This document shows, one piece after another, positions 1-9,659 of a stretch of 14,556 nucleotides of DNA. The notes under the pieces were generated by a model. The model ran no database searches. It worked only from the letters and a program-made list of their open reading frames with translations, and was not told the DNA's origin. Location of the stretch: contig MU617372.1 in assembly GCA_025201705.1 (NCBI GenBank), positions 1 to 14,556 of the forward strand, in the 5' to 3' direction. Positions within the stretch are counted from its first letter, which is position 1. Each line of letters starts with the position of its first letter. The DNA is from Dissophora ornata (lineage: Eukaryota > Mortierellomycota > Mortierellomycetes > Mortierellales > Mortierellaceae). The translations under genes were made by a program, and so were the position numbers.

Positions 1-840
1 AGACATTTCGTCCAGAAATCAAGAAACGACTTTACAGGTGTCCAAGATGTGTGGCACCACTCTCCCAACTCTCCCCAACTCCATGACCGAAAAATACATC
101 CAGTTTCTATTAAAGACGACCTCTTATGAGACGAAGCGCGCAAACAGAGATCACCAAACTAGGGACTTTTTCTTCTGCACCAGCCCCTGGCAATGGCAAT
201 GCTGGATCTGGTAACGCTCCCAAGGAATCGGTGCAGAACCGAGTTATATTCCCCGCCTTCATCTCGCCTCTATCCTTGGGTCAGGTCTCCAGTATAACCT
301 GGATCTGCTCTGGTTCCCAAAGAGCGTTACTGGACAGCATACTACCATTGGCATGGGCAGGCGCAGAAGAATGGATGTCCCTAAGTTTGGTCACAAGATT
401 AGCTCGGTATTCTCCAATAGAAACAATGCATTTCGGAAGAACAGGTAAAACCGTTCTCGATGTCCCAATCAATAATACGTCTTTGGCGATACTGACTGCA
501 CGAACGCATCTAGACTGCGGTAGCAGACACTATGAGACCATGGAAGGAGAGGTGCAGGGCAACTCCATCACGCATAATAGTCCTGCATACCCGCAAAGAC
601 TATTGAGCGGATGCAGGAAGAGACGTGTGGTATGCACCATCAATATCACGATGTCTGTGATATTTGCTCGTTCGTACTCTGCCGCACCCCCACGTCGAAT
701 TACCTGCGTTATGTTCCATCTACCACATCCACGCCGAATCAACGAGTTCTGGACAAGCCTGTTGTCGCAGACAAGAGAAAAGTCAACTTCCAGCACAAAG
801 ATATCAATAAGATCAATAGCAAATAGGCATCCACTTTAGA
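1..840 (+). other. Unassigned region with coding-like fragments in several frames
   Basis: I do not recognise a gene here. The longest open frame (126-839, 237 codons) is not convincingly protein-like. Other frames hold short stretches that look more coding. One is frame 2 at about 208-446, rich in basic and hydrophobic residues and ending at a good donor-like AACAG|GTAAAA. A second is frame 2 at about 578-826, containing a Cys/His patch (TCGMHHQYHDVCDIC) and ending in TAG. A third is frame 3 at about 3-83, containing CPRC. A branch-like ACTGAC lies at about 491-496 with AG acceptors after it, so part of a multi-intron plus-strand gene entering from the left is possible. A decayed element with frameshifts is equally possible. 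I could not join the pieces into one model with a consistent phase. Confidence 0.3.
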
Positions 841-852
841 AATGAACAAGTA

Positions 853-863
853 TTTATTTTATT
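853..863 (-). terminator. Overlapping poly(A) signals for histone H4
   Basis: Two overlapping AATAAA hexamers on the minus strand (plus-strand TTTATT at 853-858 and 858-863) lie about 275 nt downstream of the H4 stop. The stretch 864-1135 holds nothing else I can identify and is presumably the H4 3' UTR. No metazoan-type histone 3' stem-loop is seen, so the mRNA is probably polyadenylated, as is usual for fungal histones. Confidence 0.5.
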
Positions 864-1135
864 TTACAAGAGCCAACGCAAGTCTGCGAGGACGATTAGA
901 AAAGAACGGAGTGGGTGGAGTTTGGATGAACGTTGTTTTTTTCCCTGTCTGTCGATAGGAAAAAAGGAGAGAAATAGAAGGTGTGCGAGTGGTTCTATAC
1001 AATGAGCAGGAATACAAAGGTCTTGAGGGCAGAGACCCGGACATGGATCTAGTTCCTTTCCATTCCTGACGAGGTACGAGCGAGGACAGGGGAACCAGAG
1101 CCAGGGGAAATGACAGGCGACAGGAGGCAGATGAT

Positions 1136-1513
<378 letters not shown>

Positions 1514-1582
1514 TCAGAAAAAGAAAGAGATCGGATGGATGTGGATAAGAGAAGAGAGACGGAGAGAGCAGCAGGGGGCGCT

Positions 1583-1599
1583 CTATTTAAACGGATTGG
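1583..1599 (-). promoter_or_regulatory. H4 TATA-like box with adjacent CCAAT
   Basis: On the minus strand CCAAT (plus 1595-1599) is followed a few bases later by TTTAAATAG (plus 1583-1591), about 136 nt before the H4 start codon. Spacing and order suit an H4 core promoter. This is a motif match only. Confidence 0.5.
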
Positions 1600-1763
1600 A
1601 CGGCTGATTTTTTATTCCCCAAAGTTGTTTGTTCGAATCCAAATTTTGGGCCCAAAATCTAAAACGAGCTGCCAAAAAAACCAAAATTGCGCAAAACCAA
1701 AAATTGGCCCGAAAACAGAGTTTCGCTTATCACGTCGCAAAAAATGTGAAAAAACACACACGG

Positions 1764-1825
1764 ACGCGTCGCACAAGCGCACCTCCCCGTATCTGCAACC
1801 CGCTGCGTCCCCGACATGCACGCGT
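1764..1825. promoter_or_regulatory. Pair of ACGCGT (MCB-like) boxes
   Basis: ACGCGT occurs at 1764-1769 inside the palindrome GACGCGTC, and again at 1820-1825. Extended on opposite strands, both read GGACGCGT, so they form an inverted pair about 50 bp apart near the centre of the H4/H3 spacer. In yeasts ACGCGT is the MluI cell-cycle box bound by MBF for G1/S expression. A similar role for histone expression here is inference. Confidence 0.5.
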
Positions 1826-1911
1826 CCACGCCAGTCCCATGCACTTGCAGATAAATTTTAGCCGTCCAAACAAAAAAAAACAAAATTGGCGAGCGCGTCA
1901 AGCAATAATAG

Positions 1912-2526
<615 letters not shown>

Positions 2527-3059
2527 GCGATGGTGCATCGACGCCTGTTCCGTACGCTCTGTCATTATAATCCATTCCACTCCCTTTGTAACATTAATTC
2601 TCTGTAACACCTTAGAAGGTAGCCTTTTTTTCTTTTGCGATTGCTGCTTGCTTTCGAACCACTTGTACAGCAAAACTGAATGAAATAAAAGCAGGCAATG
2701 AAAACGAAAACGAAAAAAAAAGCTGTAAATGATATCACGTGATGTATCTGCCAACCTTCCTTCAATGAAATAAAAGGAGAATGGAATTGGATTTTATTTT
2801 GACTTTGAGATGAACCAATAATCCCATCCCGCCATCGGTTGCTACAGCACGTCCAGCTGTGCCTTCATTCAATGACTGCACACCAGTAGCGTCAATACAT
2901 CAGACCAATTCGTTCAGGACACGCCGTGACCAAGACTGATTTTTCATTCATCGCCCTTTCTCTCTTTTGCCATCACTTGTCCCCCCCCCACCCCCTTCAT
3001 CTGCGTTTCATCCAACACGGTCTTTTTCTGCCGACACTGGCCCGTCTCCGCTCCACACC
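2527..3059 (+). promoter_or_regulatory. H3 3' UTR and SNF5 upstream region
   Basis: This 533-bp spacer between H3 and SNF5 holds the two H3 poly(A) signals, then a 10-bp palindrome ATCACGTGAT (2734-2743) containing a CACGTG E-box, and a pyrimidine- and C-rich leader directly before the SNF5 ATG. A tiny upstream ATG at 2872 opens a 5-codon frame closed by TAG at 2887-2889; it is a possible uORF if transcription starts above it. No gene is seen here. The extent of the promoter is inferred. Confidence 0.5.
2684..2774 (+). terminator. Two poly(A) signals downstream of H3
   Basis: AATAAA occurs at 2684-2689 and 2769-2774, each inside an identical 13-mer AATGAAATAAAAG (2679-2691 and 2764-2776). 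They lie about 160 and 245 nt after the H3 stop and may be alternative 3'-end signals. Confidence 0.45.
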
Positions 3060-5429
3060 ATGTCCATGATGTCCGAGCCGGCCTTGACCAACGGACCGAC
3101 CGTCCCTAACGTCGGATCCTCACTTTTGCCACATCAGGATCCGACAACCGTCCTGATTGGACCCACCCCACCAATCACAGACTCGCAGCGATCAGAACTG
3201 GAGCGTTACATGCGACGGGATGCCATCTTTGTTTCCGCATTCGAGCAACAGAGACAAATGCAGACCGCCCTAATCCATGGAAAGCAACTTGAGATCAGGC
3301 AGGCAGCCCAGGCAGGAGCAGACATTTTTGGTCCTGGATATAATCCTGCGTATGGCAATGGGAGCAGCGCTGGCCCCGCTGCGACCGCGTTCCATATTGT
3401 GTACCCAGCTCACAGGAGGCGTGCCAGAAGGTCCAAGGAGTTCACATTGTAAGCGCAGGGCGTGTGTCTGTGTCTGCTCTGGAAGGATGTTCCCTGACAG
3501 CCAGCGTGTTGTGTGTTGCGTTTTTTGCTTTGCCTGTCAAGAATTGTCGCGGTGCCTAACCATCAGTCCTACACCCCCATTCCTTAAAATCAGCCCCAAA
3601 GCCATGATTGAGGAGCAAGCTTCCAAAGACGACGTTCTTGTACCAATCCGGCTCGAAATTGAGGTGGATGGACTTGTATTGCGCGACACTTTTACATGGA
3701 ATCTTCATGGTAATGGAGCAACTGCGTCGCCGTGATGAAAATTACAATTGCTGGCACAGAAAGGGACTTTATGCCTGTCAAGGGAGAGAAAGACTACTGT
3801 CTTGGGTTGGCGGGATGCTGGCTAACACGGTTTAACCACGGAATATATTAGAGTCGCTCATCACGCCAGAGCACTTTGCAGAGGTCCTGTGCGAAGATTT
3901 GCAGTTTCCGGTCCATCAGTTTGCTCCGCAAATTTCGAGGTCGATTCGTGAACAAATTCAGGACTATCATCTGCCGGTACTGAGCGTAACCGAGACGCCC
4001 GTCGTGGAACAGGATCCTCTTACTTTGGATGAAGCGAGATCTTCTCAGGAACTTCGCATTCTGATCAAGGTACCCACAAAAGTTTTGTCGCCCGCATTCG
4101 AGCTGTATATTAGAAAAAGATGATCGTTGACACTTTTCTTCAATTTTTTTTAAACCTGCAACGGCAACTAGATCGATATCACCGTGGCGAACACATCCTT
4201 GGTCGATCAGTTTGAGTGGGATATTTCATGTCCCAGCAATGACCCTGAGCGCTTTGCAGAGGTGCTTGCATCTGAACTAGGTTTAGGAGGCGAATTCAGG
4301 TACGGTGTGCAGTATTGAAAATCTGCAAATGCAATGCTTGTTCATTTTTGCGTAAGGAACATGAAGACAAGTGAGCTCTTATTTATATACTGACTGATCG
4401 TGCTTGTTGGGTGACCTCGCCTGCACAACAGAACTGCTATTGCACACTCAATTCGGGAGCAAGTTCAAACACATACAAAATGCCTCAACTTGATCGGCTA
4501 CACCTACGACGGGAGCTCTGTGCATGATGAAGACTTACGCGGCAGCTTTTTGCCAAAGATTACGACCATCCTTCGAGAGGAAGATGCAGTTGAACAATTC
4601 ACACCGATCCTGGAGAAGTTGACAGAACCCGAAATAGACAAGCTGGAAAGGGATCGCGAACGCGACAAAAGGTACAGCATAGCTGCGCGAAATAGGAGCA
4701 AGCAGTGGCAGCACTTTTTTTTTCTTTGTCATATTTTATCCCGATCTGACTTTTGTCCCTCAATCCCCCCCTCTACCGGGAATACATCATATAGGCGGAA
4801 GCGTCGTCAGACACGTGGTCGAAGAGGCGTCATCTTACCCGACCGCGAACCCACTAAAACAAAGAGGACACTTTTACACCATGGACACATTCTGGAACCA
4901 ATGGACCCTTCGCTGGATCTTCTGCAGCATGACCCAAGCCTTGTCAACAGATTGGGCCCAACGACAAGGAGGACTGCAATGGCCCATGACCACATGCCTG
5001 TTAGCTCACTTGCCGCCCCAGCGTTATCTCTGGCAGGCCAGGGTGCATCCTCTCATCATCGCATGACACGGAAGTTGAGAGGATCAGATTTGTCGATTCA
5101 CCATCTAGGACCACCTGTTTCAGGAGGCGGTACCGTACCCCACTCTAGAGACTCTCTGCATGGATCAAAGGACAAACTTATGGCAGGTGGCCGGGAATTC
5201 CACGGACATTCACCTATGCGAGAGACCACGCCAGTACTGAACAGTAAAGAAGGTGAATAATGGCCTTTTGCAATAACGGACAAGACGAAATCGAAAACCC
5301 AAAAACGAAACAAAAAAAAAAGAAAAAAAAAGAAAGCGAAAAAAAAAAATGAAAAACACACTCACACACCAAACACAAAAGGAGAATAAAAAAATATCAC
5401 ATACACACTCACGCACAAAACACACACAC

Positions 5430-5478
<49 letters not shown>

Positions 5479-6414
5479 ATCAAACAAGCAACAGAGACGA
5501 CCATACAAGTGTTACGCGAGGCGCGCGATTGTGCAATGGACATCAAAGAGAACGGAGGAACGGTGTAACGACAAGGAGACTTCTTGAATCAAGGCCATGT
5601 GTTTATAAGCGATTCTTAACTGATCCTCTGTCCACTGTCCACGGTCCCGGAATGCCTTGCCATGCTAGCTGTTGTTGGCTTTCATTCGCCGATGGAGCCG
5701 GGGACCTCGCAACAGATCGGTAGACCTGGATATATAAAGACCTCAGAAGCGAATACTCCCTTCTCGCCGCCACACCCCAACGGCAATGGGCCCAATCGAC
5801 GAACCGCCGCGACATCCAGCTCCATTAACCCACAGGCACAGACGGGCTTTGTTGTTGCAGAGGTAAACGCCAAGTGCCTGGGAATGAGAATTCCTGAAGA
5901 GTTGTTAGAGTGTCTTGACTCGGGAGATATACCTCGTATGGCAATGAGACTGACACACATTTGCATGTGCGAATAGAACTTACCAAAGAGCCTTGCACAG
6001 GAACAAGCCCGCCTCCAACAACTCTATCCGTCAGATCGCTTTGAGATCCTTGTCCGGTCCGGCGGTGCTGTTGAAAGTGGCAGTAGTAGGAAGGTGGCCG
6101 CAGCTGAGGATTATAGGGTGCGGTGCCTGGAATGCCCGCCTGGAAAGCTCTACAATTCTGGACCAGAAGGCACACTCCAGAACTTTGAGGTCCACCTCAA
6201 GCTGAATCCACCACATCGATCCTACGTGGAGCAGAAGAAGGCGCGAGGTGAAAATACGCCAGTATACGTAGGTCTGCCTCACACAGCCCTGCAGTTGCAG
6301 CAGCACCGTCCGCTTGCATCCCCTTTAGATCCTCGGCAGCAGAGTCAGCATCATGCGATCCACCAGCAGTTTCCCCCGAAATTCGATGGCCTAGAGCTTG
6401 GAATTGAGGGATAA
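3060..6414 (+). CDS. SNF5/SMARCB1-family subunit of a SWI/SNF or RSC chromatin remodeller
   Basis: This is a core subunit of an ATP-dependent nucleosome remodeller, acting in the nucleus. My model has eight exons: 3060-3448, 3594-3709, 3852-4069, 4172-4299, 4432-4671, 4795-5252, 5669-5862 and 5977-6414, giving 726 aa, all GT-AG and phase-consistent. Residues 1-130 resemble the fungal SNF5 N-terminus, with a [11 protein letters not shown]...[10 protein letters not shown] block. SNF5 repeat 1 starts near 145 ([12 protein letters not shown], then [10 protein letters not shown]) and repeat 2 near 240 ([19 protein letters not shown]). A basic [12 protein letters not shown] block follows near 364. 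The C-terminus carries a C631-x2-C-x19-H654-x6-H661 finger with the text NFEVHLK, which I recall in basidiomycete SNF5 proteins. ATG 3060 is the first in-frame ATG. If the 5253-5668 intron is retained, translation ends at TAA 5258-5260 (518 aa) and the last two exons could be a separate gene. SNF5 and SFH1 cannot be told apart from sequence alone. Confidence 0.85.
5253..5668 (+). other. Proposed long intron 6 of the SNF5 gene
   Basis: The donor is AAG|GTGAAT at 5253 and the acceptor is a pyrimidine-rich run ending CTAG at 5668, with a CTTAACTGAT branch-like site about 50 nt upstream. Splicing joins codon phase 1 correctly and links the SNF5 repeats to the C-terminal finger exons. At 416 nt it is about three times longer than the other introns of this gene (102-145 nt), mostly because of A-rich, CA and GA tracts. 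A stop codon (TAA 5258-5260) follows the donor directly. The alternative is that it is intergenic: an AATAAA at 5385-5390 could end a shorter transcript. Confidence 0.55.
5434..5472 (+). repeat. (GA)19 microsatellite
   Basis: An uninterrupted AG/GA dinucleotide run of 39 bp is flanked on the left by CA-rich sequence (about 5355-5433) and poly(A) tracts with scattered G and C (about 5311-5350). It lies in the proposed SNF5 intron 6. Its length is likely to vary between strains. Confidence 0.95.
5669..6414 (+). other. C-terminal finger exons (SNF5 exons 7-8)
   Basis: Two exons, 5669-5862 and 5977-6414, are joined over a 114-nt intron with donor GAG|GTAAAC, branch CTGAC near 5950 and acceptor AATAG. 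The encoded part has a Pro/Ser/Asn-rich linker, then a conserved-looking segment ([10 protein letters not shown]) and a U1/matrin-like C-x2-C...H...H finger, followed by a Gln/His-rich tail. If read as a separate gene, the start would be ATG 5662 or 5692, and the protein would be small with no N-terminal domain. Resemblance of the finger to SNF5 C-termini is why I attach it to the upstream gene. Confidence 0.6.
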
Positions 6415-7209
6415 GTACCCACTTTGTGGTCGTGGTCACTTGCAAAGAAGCAGATAAACGTTCCACGATAATAATGACCAGAAGAAACAGAGATGGGAGG
6501 AAGAAATGGCGCGTTGTCGACAGAGTCGCGTGAGAGGATTGGCAACATGAGATGCTTGGAGAGAGGAACGACGTTTCGTAATTTTGATAGGCCGAAGAGC
6601 GGCACATTCCAGTGCACCGCGTTGTTGGGTCTCTTTGGGATGATGTGACATCGACCCACATCCATAATCCATCCCCCCCAAGAGGCAAATAAACACAAAG
6701 TGACAAGTGCGCCACGTCCACACATAAACACATTTCTCCACAACACCCTCCGCCCACTTTAGTGTCAGTATGCAGTATGCATGTCTACCTCCATCCACAT
6801 CAAATTATAATCGTCCCTGAGTTCCGGTTTACACTTGCACGAGGGTATGGGCGTAAATTTGAGTAAAGGCCAGCAGAGAAAAAAGGAGGCAACAAGAAAA
6901 ACGAAAATGTCCTCGAAGATGGTCGTTCTATTCTTTTCCCTCCTTTTCTCTCCCTCTTTTTTTTTCACGGCGTATTGCTTCTTTTCTCATTTTTCATTTG
7001 CATCTCTTATCCCTTGGCTGCTCTTGTACCCTCCAGTTTGCCCCTCGGAACCTCAAAGCTGCTGATTCTTGACTTGATCCAACGTGTTGTGCAACACCAT
7101 TGATCAACCACTGTACCCCACTTTGCCACTTTTTCTCGTACTGCCGTGTTCCACGCGTCGCGCCCGCCGTATTTTTTTTTTTTTTCAAGCGAAGCACAAG
7201 CAACTTGCC
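6415..7209. other. Intergenic region between SNF5 and the MFS transporter
   Basis: This 795-bp stretch contains no open frame I would call a gene. The long minus-strand frames at 6197-6798 lack recognisable domains and look like chance. It holds the putative SNF5 3' end, purine- and pyrimidine-rich tracts (about 6880-7010), and a 14-nt-scale T run (about 7170-7185) just upstream of the transporter ATG, which probably belongs to its promoter or leader. Confidence 0.6.
6688..6693 (+). terminator. Possible poly(A) signal for SNF5
   Basis: AATAAA is found about 275 nt after the TAA at 6412-6414. No nearer canonical hexamer is seen. Single-motif evidence. Confidence 0.3.
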
Positions 7210-9391
7210 ATGGCTTCCCGTCCCCATAATGCAAACCATAGCCAAAACCAGAGCCCTATCGCGTCTGGAATCGGAACTGTATCTGGTCAAGTTAGTCCCG
7301 CAAACAGTATCCTTCTTCCCCCGGTAGAGATCGAAGTTAGTCCCAGTCATTCTTCACGCTCCTCCTACTCTGCTTCATCAAAACGACGCATGAGTTACCA
7401 CTCTCGACGTTCATCTTCTGACAGCGCCAAGGAAGGGGAGCATCATGACTACGATGAACGCTACAGAAGCCGTATTCGTGATCATCCTTCCCACCGAACA
7501 ACAGGGCACGGCACCTCATCGTTATCACATAACATGGCTTTTTCACAGAAAGAAAGCACCCTGGTCGGCGAGTCTGCAGGCGTCTATTTTGGAAGCGAGT
7601 ACATTGAAACGACAGATCCTGACCGGATTTTGAGGCGATCGGTCAGCAACATTGGTATTGCTGCCAAGAAGCACGGATGGTGTGGGCGACTACGAAGATC
7701 TCCCAATTTTATTCTTTTGACCGTCTTTCTGGCGCTCTTCGTCGACATGGCTTCGGTAAGGAGATAAGAACTGTTGATAAAACAGAAAAACGTGCATGGG
7801 ATACATGTGTGGCTCGTCTTTAACATTTTTGCACTACACCGTGACATGGATAGTATGGAATCATTGTACCGATTCTACCATTTATCGTGTCCGAAAAGAT
7901 CAACGGAGGAGCAGCGGACACCGGACTTTTGCTGGCTGTTTATGCGATCGGGATGTTGCTCTCGTCGCCGCTCTTTGGGGTTCTGGGAGACTACTTTGTA
8001 TCGCGCCGTATCCCAATGTTGATCGGACTGGTCGGCATGATCATTTCGACAATCCTCTTTATGCTGACAGCCAACTTTCATGTTTTTTTGCTGGCACGGT
8101 TATTGCAGGGAGTGGCTGGTGGGTCAGTTTGGATCATGGGCTTGGCGTTGATATCAGATGTTTTCCCAGCCCACACTCTGGGTGTACAGATGGGTAAGGC
8201 TCTGGTTGGATATACTCTTGGCCTAATGATGGGGCCACCCCTTGGAGGAATTTTATACGAGAAAGGTGGATACCAGGCTCCGTTTCTCTTTTGTAGCGTC
8301 ATCACATTAATCGACTTTGCCTGCCGGGCCTTGATTATCGAAGAGCGCGAAGAGATCGTCAAAGCCCTCCGGGAACACGGTATGCAGAGCGAGGCTAGTG
8401 AAGAGGAGGCAGAAGTCGTGGCTCTGAGGAGGATGGAACGACTAGAGGAGAGCACCAGTTTCTGGAAACTCATAAAGAACAAGCGATTGTTTGGATGCAT
8501 CGTCGTCACAGCCTGTAACGCATTTGCGTTCTCGGGCGCAGAGCCTACGGTTCCTTTGCATCTCGCCAGTACCTTCAACCTGACATCTGCGCGCATTGGA
8601 CTCGTCTTTCTGGCGTTCTCACTTCCAACACTCACCGCTCCAATATCAGGTAAAAAAAAAAAAAAAGGAGAGATGTGGAGAGTTTTGTTTGTCGCTAACG
8701 TTTATGATGGATGCTTCCATGTTTGCGATATATTCATTATTTTTTTCTTTATTGCATGTGTATTGAAAAAAAAGGTGCCCTGTCGGACAAATTTGGAGCC
8801 AGAGCTATCTGCCTGGTGTCATTGGTGACATGTGGACTCTCCATTGCCGCCACGGGTCTCTTGCAGCACTCGCTACCAATGACTATTTTCTTGTTTACTA
8901 TCATTGGCACTACAGGGACAGCCTTTCTGACACCGATACTGGGTGAATTGTCAGCGGTTGTTCGGACAACAGGGACGGGGGATAGCTTTGCTAGAGCCTA
9001 TGCCATGTTCAACATGGCCTTTTCGATAGGTGTTCTGGTTGGGCCAGTTGTGTGTGGAATCGTTTACGAGAGCTTTGGGTTCACTGCACTTTGCATGACG
9101 ATGGCTGGCGTGTTGTTCATGGGAGTACCATTTGTTGTGTTTTGTTTGGGAGGGTCGGATCAAAAGAAGAAGGATTTAGAAAAATTCAACGAAGACGAAG
9201 AAAGACGAACCAAAAAACGACAACGCCTAAATCGATCCAAATATAGCATCGAGTTCACGGGCGGCAGGGAGGGGGAGGAGGAGGAGGATCTGGGCATGAA
9301 GTTGTCGCCAAGGGAAGATGCGTTGGTCAAGAAGTACTCAAGCGAGGTAAAGGAAACGGGAACGGGACTAGGGTTAGTGGGGTTGAGCTGA
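7210..9391 (+). CDS. Major facilitator superfamily transporter, DHA1/SLC18 (vesicular amine transporter)-like
   Basis: This is a 12-helix-type proton-coupled transporter of 652 aa encoded by three exons, 7210-7755, 7854-8649 and 8775-9391. The introns are 98 and 125 nt, and a GCTAAC branch site sits in the second. Helix 1 (about 166-194) has the DMASYGIIVPILPFIV arrangement, like the Asp-containing helix 1 of vesicular monoamine transporters. MFS motif A is at 224-234 (GVLGDYFVSRR), motif B-like RLLQG at 264-268, and the antiporter motif C at 301-314 (GYTLGLMMGPPLGG). A second-half motif A (GALSDKFGARA) starts exon 3. The cytoplasmic N-tail is unusually long (about 165 residues, Ser/Arg/His-rich). 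The central loop (about 345-385) is Glu-rich and the C-tail is charged. Cation or drug export, or vacuolar uptake, is plausible, but the substrate is unknown. ATG 7210 is the first in-frame ATG. Confidence 0.9.
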
Positions 9392-9461
9392 GAAGCGTCC
9401 CAAAGATGACATTTCTCAAGACGCCAGGAGTCTTGCTTGGGTGCGTATGCCACGAATCTGT

Positions 9462-9467
9462 AATAAA
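9462..9467 (+). terminator. Poly(A) signal for the MFS transporter gene
   Basis: AATAAA lies about 70 nt after the stop codon, in the 268-bp spacer between the convergent transporter and NIP7 genes. Confidence 0.6.
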
Positions 9468-9594
9468 AAAGAAAAAGAACGCCCGGCATTAATATGTCGC
9501 GTTGCAGAAGAAAAAAAAAATCCATGCCACGTCGCGGCGACCATGGTACATCAAATCAACGAAATGAGGTTTACTGAAGGGGTTACTCTTATGC

Positions 9595-9600
9595 TTTATT
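9595..9600 (-). terminator. Poly(A) signal for NIP7
   Basis: A minus-strand AATAAA (plus TTTATT) lies 60 nt beyond the NIP7 stop. The two convergent 3' ends therefore do not overlap if both signals are used. Confidence 0.6.
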
Positions 9601-9659
9601 TCAAATGCTGATGATGGTAATGGCAGTGATAAAGATGACGGAGGGGTTGGGGACATGCT

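Noticed and set aside
560..826. Cys/His patch (TCGMHHQYHDVCDIC) as the zinc ribbon of a TnpB/Fanzor-like nuclease
   Set aside because: The resemblance is loose, the conserved Cys pairs and the RD...N catalytic block are not clearly present, and no upstream RuvC segment could be joined in frame.
1621..1650. tRNA-like B box GTTCGAATCC at 1631-1640
   Set aside because: The flanking bases do not form a five-pair T stem and no A box, anticodon arm or acceptor stem can be built upstream. It lies within the histone promoter.
2527..2540. Histone mRNA 3' stem-loop after H3
   Set aside because: The CGATG-GTG-CATCG hairpin is too short and lacks the metazoan consensus; AATAAA signals are present instead.
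5349..5723. 124-codon plus-strand frame through the microsatellite
   Set aside because: It translates simple repeats (RERERE) and has no conserved content.
6197..6798. Large minus-strand open frames overlapping the SNF5 3' end and beyond
   Set aside because: They are antisense to the finger exon in part, overlap one another in different frames, and show no domain or splice support.
8078..8635. 185-codon minus-strand frame inside the transporter
   Set aside because: It is a shadow of transmembrane coding sequence on the opposite strand.
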